Origin: Halioglobus japonicus
Lineage (GTDB): Bacteria; Pseudomonadota; Gammaproteobacteria; Pseudomonadales; Halieaceae
Direction of reading: 5' to 3'
Assembly: GCA_902705825.1 (NCBI GenBank)
Contig: CACSIL010000003.1
Span: 1 to 37,738, forward strand
DNA: 37,738 nt
Both the position numbers and the translations under genes were made by a program. Within the stretch, counting starts at the first letter, position 1. Each line of letters opens with the position of its first letter. The notes beneath the pieces were generated by a model. That model ran no database searches. It saw nothing but the letters and a program-made list of their open reading frames with translations, and was not told the origin of the DNA. Positions 32,011 through 37,738 of this stretch are shown in pieces.

Positions 32011-33168
32011 TTACCGGCGATTCGCATTCTTGGTGGCCCGGCCCTGCTTAAGCGCCAGCGTCTCTTCATAGAGGTCATTCATTTGCCTGGCAATTCGCGG
32101 CAGCGCGAATATCTGCTCGACCCGTTTGCGCCCGGCGCTGCCATACATCTCACGGGTACCAGGCGATGCTGCTAGTTCACTTAACGCCCTCGCCAATTCG
32201 CGCGGCTGCTGCGCCGGGACAACAGCGCCGCTAACCCCACTTTCGACTATTTCCAGCAGCCCACCGACAGCAGTGACAATCACCGGCCGCGCCAGCGCCA
32301 TAGCTTCAATCGCCGTGAGCCCAAAACCCTCGAAACGGGAGGGAACCACCACAATATCCGCAGAGGCGATAACTTCAAGCATGCTACGATGCGCCAGGCT
32401 CCCGGTAAACGCTACAATTTCCCCCAGCCCGGCCAGACGGGCTGTTCGCTCCAACTCGTCGCGCATCGGTCCGTCACCGGCGATAACCGCTGTGAACCTG
32501 AGCCCTTGATCGCGCGCTATCACCAAGGCTTCCAGTAAATCTATGTGTCCCTTCTCGTGCACAAGACGACCCGGCACAACAATCCGCAGAGAGTCATCGG
32601 ACAATTGACGCTGGTACGGCGGCAAACTGTCAATTGCAGAGATATCGACAGGGTTGTGAATGACATCGATAGAGCGCAGACCAAGCGAGGAGCGGTAGTG
32701 TGCTGCCACGGCATTGCTTACGGCAATTTTCCGGTCAAAGCCCTTTGAGCATAGCAGTGAAGCAAGCATCTTCTTCAAGTAAAGGCCGATACCGCCTGCG
32801 TTGACCCCCCTCGCATAGGCGAGATTGTGAAACGTCACCACTGTCGCAGCGCTATGCAGACGCAACAACTTCACCAGGGCCGTTGCTTGCACGGGAAAGT
32901 ACAGGTGGGCGTGGATGATGTCGATACGGCGTTCTTCAGCCAGCCGGGCGATGCCGAGCGCTGCACCGGGAAGGTTCCATTTGTGCCGGGCAGGCAATTG
33001 CACCACCTCTACGCCGGACTCCTCCAATACGCCCGCGAGGTTCAGCGTATCCGTTCTTACCGCTACAGTGACATCATTTCCCAGCGCGTGTAACGCAGGC
33101 AGGAGTACAGCGAGCTGCTGTTCCGCACCCCCTATACCCAGCGATTCGATGACGTGCATTATCTTCAT
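32011..33168 (-). CDS. Glycosyltransferase family 4 protein (385 aa)
   Basis: A well-formed GT4 enzyme: N-terminal MKIMHVIESLGIGGAEQQLA, HAHLYFPVQATALVKLLRLH, then ISAID, VVPGRLVHEKGHIDLLEALV and the E-x7-E motif in PSRFEGFGLTAIEAMALARP. These are the glycosyl-binding and nucleotide-binding signatures of retaining GT4 transferases. It starts with an ATG overlapping the GT25 stop (ATGA). It would add one sugar to the lipid-linked repeat unit. The donor is not known. Confidence 0.9.
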   Translation of the reverse strand: MKIMHVIESLGIGGAEQQLAVLLPALHALGNDVTVAVRTDTLNLAGVLEESGVEVVQLPARHKWNLPGAALGIARLAEERRIDIIHAHLYFPVQATALVKLLRLHSAATVVTFHNLAYARGVNAGGIGLYLKKMLASLLCSKGFDRKIAVSNAVAAHYRSSLGLRSIDVIHNPVDISAIDSLPPYQRQLSDDSLRIVVPGRLVHEKGHIDLLEALVIARDQGLRFTAVIAGDGPMRDELERTARLAGLGEIVAFTGSLAHRSMLEVIASADIVVVPSRFEGFGLTAIEAMALARPVIVTAVGGLLEIVESGVSGAVVPAQQPRELARALSELAASPGTREMYGSAGRKRVEQIFALPRIARQMNDLYEETLALKQGRATKNANRR

Positions 33169-33947
33169 CGTGCGGGAGAGATCGATGATCGCTCATCAAC
33201 CAGCGTAATATTTCTTTCCTTGATCCAGAAAATTAGTTGCCGGCGCAGCGTCACCAGTTTTCTACCAACCGGGTTACGCAGCAGCAGATTTCTGGCTTTT
33301 ACCGACAGTGAGACGTCGCTGCGATAACCAATCGTGGATTGAAACGATTTCATTTTGCAGGGTATCGGGTGAGCCAACCGGATTGAGGCCACGGCACCTG
33401 TGCGGTGAAAGGCCGCCCAGTCGTCTGCCACATACCGCAGGTCGCGGTTACACGCCAGAATACCTCTGGCGGCATCACGGCCGATCAGACAGGCCGCCGA
33501 GGTGCGCATACTGCTGGCTTGCATAGGATAAATCAGGCTGATACCGGTGCCGGCAACCTGCACCGCATCGACACGACTGAATTTTTCTCGCTTGATGGTG
33601 CGATTGTAAAGTGAGATTACTTCATCAGCGGCCAGTTCAGACTGCAGTTTATCGAGAATGGTATCGATGCCGACTGGCAGGCAGACATCGTCCTCCACCA
33701 CAAAGCCCGCATCAGCTCCGCTCGCGACAATGCTGTGACACGCGAGCAAGTGCGCTGCGGCGCAACCTATCTGGCCCTGACTAAATCTATCGGCTGCGCT
33801 GGGCGAGATAAAATCCGGCAGACTATCCGGGTCTGCGCCATCGACACAGATTGCGTGCACAGCTCTGCGCGATCGCGCTTTGACATGTTCGTGGATATAA
33901 TTGAAGCGCTCACGAAATCGCGGAATCGAGACCACGTAAATATCCAT
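33165..33947 (-). CDS. Glycosyltransferase family 25-like protein (260 aa)
   Basis: The N-terminus MDIYVVSIPRFRERFNYIHE, IGCAAAHLLACHSIVASGAD and the VVEDDV motif (acidic metal and donor-binding residues) are typical of GT25 enzymes, which often add galactose in lipopolysaccharide or capsule synthesis. GGGAG sits seven bases before ATG 33947. The downstream GT4 gene starts inside its stop codon. With galE at the other end of the locus, UDP-galactose is a plausible donor, but this is inference. The C-terminal ~70 residues are basic and could associate with membrane. Confidence 0.82.
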   Translation of the reverse strand: MDIYVVSIPRFRERFNYIHEHVKARSRRAVHAICVDGADPDSLPDFISPSAADRFSQGQIGCAAAHLLACHSIVASGADAGFVVEDDVCLPVGIDTILDKLQSELAADEVISLYNRTIKREKFSRVDAVQVAGTGISLIYPMQASSMRTSAACLIGRDAARGILACNRDLRYVADDWAAFHRTGAVASIRLAHPIPCKMKSFQSTIGYRSDVSLSVKARNLLLRNPVGRKLVTLRRQLIFWIKERNITLVDERSSISPAR

Positions 33948-34005
33948 GCATCTACTCCCGATCAGCGGCTGACAACGGCGCTATCCAGGTCGCAGGCAAC
34001 TCGTG

Positions 34006-36231
34006 TCAACTGCGCTCACTAGCGTCATACGTACCGTAATAGCCACCTTTTCCATAGGCACGCTGCTTTCTGGTATCCAGCCTGTTCAGCACAACACCGG
34101 TCAGCGGGAGGTTACTGTGCTTAATCAGATTGATATTTTTCAGTACCAGTTTGAGTGGCGTTTCATCCGCCTTGGCGACATAGACAAGCGAATCCGCAAC
34201 CGTCGCCAGAATCAGTGAATCACTGACAGCGTTTATCGGCGCTGAATCGATGATGATGCGATCGTACTGCTCGCCCAACACTTTAATCAGATCCCGGAAC
34301 TGATGCGTAGCGAGCATTTCCTGCGGATTGGGTGGCAGGATGCCGGCAGGCAGCACATCAAACCCGGCCTCGGATTTTTGCACGCAATCCTCGCGCCGTT
34401 CACTTAGCGCAAGCACATTGCTCAATCCCGGCGTACCGTTGGGCAGATTGAAGGCGGTAGCCACCGCAGGTCTTCTCAGGTCAGCATCGATCAGCAGCAC
34501 GCTCTCCATTTGCGCCAGAGCCGCCGCCAGATTGATGGCCACGGTGCTTTTACCTTCGCCCGGATTAGTAGAGGTGACGACCGTGACCTTATGCGGATTT
34601 TCAAGCCCCGTGAGCATCAGACCTGTGCGCACACTGCGAATAGACTCTGCAAAGGCGGATGTTGTGTCATCCAGGTAGCCCAGATAAGGGCCCGCCTGAC
34701 CCTTGGGTACTTTGATATTGGGTAGCACGCCCAGCAATGGCGCACCCAGCCGCTCTATCACCTCATCCGGCGAACTCAGGGTGTTATCCAGCATATCCCT
34801 GAGAATTGCCAGGCCTATGCCGACAAGACCTGACAAGAAAAAGGCTATGAGGACAATATTCCGTTTATTGGGTTTAATCGGCGCGATGGGGGGCGCCGCT
34901 TTCTCCACCACCCTGGCGTGCGCAGACTGAAAGCCCATGGTCTCGGACGTTTCCTTGGCGCGATTAAAAAACATTTCGTACAGGCGCTGATCGGCTTCCA
35001 CCTGTTGTTCTAACTCGCGCAAACGGAACTGCTTGCGATTCGACGTTGCGACCTCTTCTTTGACAGCGGCCAGTTGCTGCGACAGGTTCTGCTCATTGCG
35101 CTGGGCAACGCGATACTCCTTCTCAATGCCGGCTGCGACCTGCAGCACCTGCTGCTGCAATTCACTCTCAGCACTTTCCTCTCGTGCCGTAGCAGCCATC
35201 ATTTTGGGATGCTCCGGCCCATAGCGCTTGGCCAGGTTGGCCACTTCCTGCTCTGCGGCGGTATGGTTTTGTTTCAAGTTCTGCACCAGAGGGTGCTCCA
35301 GCACCTCCGGTATGCTCATAAGTTGAGACACGGAGTAATTCGCGCTGCCGCCCAATTCCCGATAGATGTTCTCTGCGCCAATTCGGGCGCGACGCGCCTC
35401 ACCCAGACGGGTTGTGAGTTCATTCAACTCCTGCGCATCCACCGTTTGGCCACCGGACATATCGAGAATCTCTTCTCTGTCCCGGTATGTTTGCAATTGC
35501 TGTTGTGAGGCATCCAACTTGGCTTTTAGGTCCTGCAATCGACCGGTAAGCCAATTCCCGGCCTCCTGCGTAGAGCGCAACTTGGCGTCCAGCTGACTCT
35601 GGATGTAGACCCGGGCCAGTGTATTGACGATCTCTGCAGCCAGCTTCCGGTCGGTGGACTCAAAGCTCACAACAACTAACTGGGTAAACTCAACCGGCTC
35701 AACTGAAAGTTGGCTCATAAACCGATTGATCACGGCGACCTTGCGGCGCTCTTCGTCATCCACGGCAGAGTGCTGAGTGCGTCCTGCTGTGGCGTCAAAA
35801 CCCGCCATAAACTCTCGGACGGCAGCGCGCCAACCGCCGTCGCTACTGGCCTCGGCTTTATCCTTACTCTGCCGTGGAGGAGCGAACAGCGGGTTGTTCC
35901 ACAGATCCAGTTCGTCGGCCACCATCTCGGCTATATCGCGGTTCCTGATGATTTCAAACTGGGTAAGAAAGTACTCCCTGATGCCAGGTGGCTGGCCATA
36001 AACCTCTTCGATGGAGACTGTTTTCGCCTCCTGTGATTCGATCATTATCGTGGTGCTGGCGCGGTACACCGGGCTGATTCGCATCACCCACAGCGTCGTC
36101 AACAGGCTGACCACCAGGCACAAGCCCAGAATGCCCCACAAATTATCGCGGATAACCTGCCACAGATGGTGAAGATCAATTGCATCCTCATCTGGGGTAT
36201 TAAGGTCGCCGGGGCGCTGAAGTCCTTGCAT
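34006..36231 (-). CDS. Wzc-like polysaccharide co-polymerase / tyrosine autokinase (741 aa)
   Basis: TM1 (about residues 30 to 50), a Wzz domain and a long periplasmic coiled-coil (about 190 to 430) lead to the proline-rich TM2 region (PPIAPIKPNKRN, then about 459 to 478). The cytoplasmic BY-kinase domain has Walker A TSTNPGEGKST (about 553 to 563), Walker A' VLLIDADLRRP (577 to 587) and Walker B RIIIDSAP (658 to 665). The C-terminus has a tyrosine cluster (Y726, Y731, Y732, Y735), the usual autophosphorylation tail. It controls polymer length and export with the Wza-like protein encoded just upstream. No separate Wzb phosphatase gene is in the window. Positions are by hand count. Confidence 0.93.
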   Translation of the reverse strand: MQGLQRPGDLNTPDEDAIDLHHLWQVIRDNLWGILGLCLVVSLLTTLWVMRISPVYRASTTIMIESQEAKTVSIEEVYGQPPGIREYFLTQFEIIRNRDIAEMVADELDLWNNPLFAPPRQSKDKAEASSDGGWRAAVREFMAGFDATAGRTQHSAVDDEERRKVAVINRFMSQLSVEPVEFTQLVVVSFESTDRKLAAEIVNTLARVYIQSQLDAKLRSTQEAGNWLTGRLQDLKAKLDASQQQLQTYRDREEILDMSGGQTVDAQELNELTTRLGEARRARIGAENIYRELGGSANYSVSQLMSIPEVLEHPLVQNLKQNHTAAEQEVANLAKRYGPEHPKMMAATAREESAESELQQQVLQVAAGIEKEYRVAQRNEQNLSQQLAAVKEEVATSNRKQFRLRELEQQVEADQRLYEMFFNRAKETSETMGFQSAHARVVEKAAPPIAPIKPNKRNIVLIAFFLSGLVGIGLAILRDMLDNTLSSPDEVIERLGAPLLGVLPNIKVPKGQAGPYLGYLDDTTSAFAESIRSVRTGLMLTGLENPHKVTVVTSTNPGEGKSTVAINLAAALAQMESVLLIDADLRRPAVATAFNLPNGTPGLSNVLALSERREDCVQKSEAGFDVLPAGILPPNPQEMLATHQFRDLIKVLGEQYDRIIIDSAPINAVSDSLILATVADSLVYVAKADETPLKLVLKNINLIKHSNLPLTGVVLNRLDTRKQRAYGKGGYYGTYDASERS

Positions 36232-36262
36232 CGTATGGTTTGCTCGCTAGTGAAGCGTGGCG

Positions 36263-36808
36263 CTAGAAGAAGCTTTGTTCGATGTTGATAACGTCACCGG
36301 GGCGGATACGCGATGTCAGTTGCGCCGGCCTGCCTTTACCGTCCTTACTCTCCGGCGCATCATCAGACATGATATAAAACTCGCTTTTGGAAGCCCTGGA
36401 GGTAAAACCACCGGATATGGATACCGCCTTCTCCAGTGTCAATCCGGGCTTGAACGGGTAGCCACCGGGATTGGCCACCTCGCCGCGGACGAAAAACGGG
36501 CGATATTCTTTTATGGCGACATTCACCCGTGGGTTGATCAGGAAGCGTCCGCGCAACCCCTCCGTAATGGCCGCTTCCAATTCGCGTGGTGTGAGCCCCC
36601 TGACCATGATTTCCCCCAGCAGCGGGAAGGAAATGGCACCCGTGTCGTCAAGCACTGCCTCTATACTGAGATCCGGCTCCTCAAACACAGTAACTTGCAC
36701 ATGATCGCCGGTATTGAGCGTGTAGGAGACAGCTTCTGCGTCATCGGCCTGCACGGGCAAGACCAACAGGAGAAGGAGCAACAATGGTAGATGCAGTTTG
36801 ACGATCAA
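36263..36808 (-). CDS. Short Wza-like polysaccharide export protein without lipobox (181 aa), TTG start
   Basis: A poly-Leu signal peptide (KLHLPLLLLLLLVLPVQA) is followed by the polysaccharide export domain (YTLNTGDHVQVTVFEEPDLS, GLTPRELEAAITEGL) and one SLBB-type domain (FFVRGEVANPGGYPFKPGLT, RIRPGDVINI). Wza forms the outer-membrane export channel. This version is about half the length of E. coli Wza: it lacks the C-terminal pore helix, and it has no cysteine at all, so it cannot be lipid-anchored in the usual way. It may act as a periplasmic partner of another outer-membrane channel. The only start is TTG at 36808, with a stop codon six codons upstream. It is the first gene after the predicted promoter at 36864 to 36892. 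Confidence 0.85.
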   Translation of the reverse strand: MIVKLHLPLLLLLLLVLPVQADDAEAVSYTLNTGDHVQVTVFEEPDLSIEAVLDDTGAISFPLLGEIMVRGLTPRELEAAITEGLRGRFLINPRVNVAIKEYRPFFVRGEVANPGGYPFKPGLTLEKAVSISGGFTSRASKSEFYIMSDDAPESKDGKGRPAQLTSRIRPGDVINIEQSFF

Positions 36809-36863
36809 GATAATATCCGTGAATTATGATGGCAACCCGTGCCACAACCGGCGAGCTTAGCAG

Positions 36864-36892
36864 ATACTAAGATTACTTGCCCGTATCTTCAA
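36864..36892 (-). promoter_or_regulatory. Candidate sigma-70 promoter for the export/glycosyltransferase operon
   Basis: On the leftward strand TTGAAG (36892 to 36887) and TAGTAT (36869 to 36864) are separated by 17 bases, close to the TTGACA/TATAAT consensus. Transcription would start near 36857, leaving a leader of about 50 bases before the Wza-like start. It lies in the 107-base gap after the HprK-related gene, so the export operon may be transcribed separately. Consensus matches of this quality occur by chance at some rate. Confidence 0.42.
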
Positions 36893-36915
36893 ATCAAACG
36901 GCCTGTTTCGGCCTG

Positions 36916-37738
36916 TCACACCCGGCTCAGGCTTCGCTGCAGTTCCTGTAGCACACGCGGCAAAGCGGCGTGCTCCCTGGGGTAGTACAGGCTGTAAACC
37001 GGCAGCCCACTATCCAGAGTCTGGGCAACGCTGGCAAAGGTGCGGGATATGACCTGAGGGTCAGCCGGATCGAGATTAAACACACTGCTCAAAATGGGCA
37101 TCAATGCAACCTGACCTGCCACCGCCTCCACTCTCACCTCACACTGAACTGACGGCAGTGGCGGCGCGCACAGCAGGAACAGAGCATCCAGATGCCGTGG
37201 CCCGCTGGCGGCAACAGCCGTCGTAGGCAGGCGCATCTGCTGTTTGCTTGAATCGTCCATATAGGGTGCAAACCCCGTGGAGTCGTGCCCCAGTGCGCAC
37301 AGCGAATCCGGATATAAACGCAGCGTCGGAACACCCCCGGAAATACTGACACCCCGATCACCGCAGCGCAGCAGAATACAGTCATCATCAACCAGGTGCG
37401 CCCCCTGTAAGTGGCAGTAGGACGCCAGGGTCGATTTGCCATAGCCGGAGTCACCCAGAAACGCGATGGTCTTGCCGCCAGGCAAGGTGACAGCACTGGC
37501 GTGCAACAGGAGCTCCCCGGTATGGGCCAGATAGCGGGGCAGCACCTGATTCAGGAGTAAATGGCGCAGCAAGCCCTCACCGACACCCGGTGATGCCTGG
37601 TATTTGATATCGCCACCGGCAGCGATGAAAAAGCTGGCCTGACCCGGTAAATAGAGGGAATATTCGTCATCCCGACGGCCACACCTGCAGATCAACCGGC
37701 CCTGTGCGTCGCGCCACTCATAGCGGATTGTGAACTGG
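36916..37738 (-). CDS. HprK-related kinase (5' end outside the window)
   Basis: The frame is open from the right edge (reading QFTIRYEWRDAQGR and onward) to a stop at 36916, so at least 273 residues are seen and the start is outside. The core resembles HPr kinase/phosphorylase: LLLHASAVTLPGGKTIAFLG followed by P-loop GDSGYGKST, then LVDDDCILLR with acidic residues. These HprK-related proteins occur without a PTS, usually with PqqD-like and nucleotidyltransferase-like proteins, and their substrate is unknown. In lasso-peptide clusters a relative (PadeK, paeninodin) phosphorylates the precursor peptide. Here it sits at the head of an exopolysaccharide operon. It may be co-transcribed with genes beyond the window. 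Confidence 0.82.
   Translation of the reverse strand, partial: QFTIRYEWRDAQGRLICRCGRRDDEYSLYLPGQASFFIAAGGDIKYQASPGVGEGLLRHLLLNQVLPRYLAHTGELLLHASAVTLPGGKTIAFLGDSGYGKSTLASYCHLQGAHLVDDDCILLRCGDRGVSISGGVPTLRLYPDSLCALGHDSTGFAPYMDDSSKQQMRLPTTAVAASGPRHLDALFLLCAPPLPSVQCEVRVEAVAGQVALMPILSSVFNLDPADPQVISRTFASVAQTLDSGLPVYSLYYPREHAALPRVLQELQRSLSRV

Noticed and set aside
36895..36918. GGCC...GGCC hairpin after the HprK-related stop codon
   Set aside because: The stem is only 4 bp and is better described as a short direct repeat; not enough for a terminator.

Overview
The window looks like a chromosomal segment of a free-living, probably marine, gammaproteobacterium. The evidence is gene content and style: an HME-type RND efflux operon, LemA/M48, PqqD-like and HprK-related proteins, a large exopolysaccharide locus, and moderately GC-rich coding sequence. 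I cannot name the genus; the Cellvibrionales/Halieaceae type is a guess from gene content only.

Region 1 (1 to about 1920) is accessory DNA and visibly richer in A/T than the rest. It holds the 5' end of an IS3-family insertion sequence cut by the window edge, a small ORF running into that IS end, an ArdC-like antirestriction/zincin gene and a 51-codon ORF. It ends in a junction with TGGGGGTA repeats, an A/T-rich patch, an 18-base block resembling a tRNA 3' end with CCA, and a strong terminator. I read this as the right attachment site of an integrative element, with chromosomal backbone beginning near 1920.

Region 2 (about 2436 to 9194) is a tightly coupled leftward metal-efflux operon: outer-membrane factor, adaptor, RND pump and PII-like DUF3240 protein. 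It is divergent from a membrane-anchored LuxR-type regulator, with a perfect 14-bp palindrome between them. A MAPEG protein follows.

Region 3 (9313 to 18667) is mixed. It has a secreted protein joining DUF4214-like repeats, a beta-helix and a GH5-like barrel; a flavodoxin-fold reductase divergent from a Crp/Fnr regulator with an Fnr-type half-site pair; a stand-alone PqqD-like protein; LemA and an M48 protease with a TerB-like tail; an AraC-type DNA-binding protein; and an ElyC/YdcF-like protein.

Region 4 (18756 to the right edge) is a Wzx/Wzy/Wzc-type exopolysaccharide locus. Rightward genes supply UDP-sugars (UDP-glucuronate 4-epimerase, UDP-glucose dehydrogenase), a nucleotidyltransferase-fold protein, the flippase and an acyltransferase; galE is divergent on the left. 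Leftward genes, converging at about 25.3 kb, encode an HprK-related kinase, Wza-like and Wzc-like export proteins, five glycosyltransferases, an EpsG/Wzy-like polymerase, an ATP-grasp ligase and a YdjC-type deacetylase. The polymer probably contains uronic acid (GlcA and/or GalA), perhaps amidated or de-N-acetylated. No priming glycosyltransferase is seen. The least explained aspect is the presence of HprK-related kinase, NTP_transf_5-type protein and PqqD-like protein in and near this locus, a set that elsewhere accompanies peptide modification.
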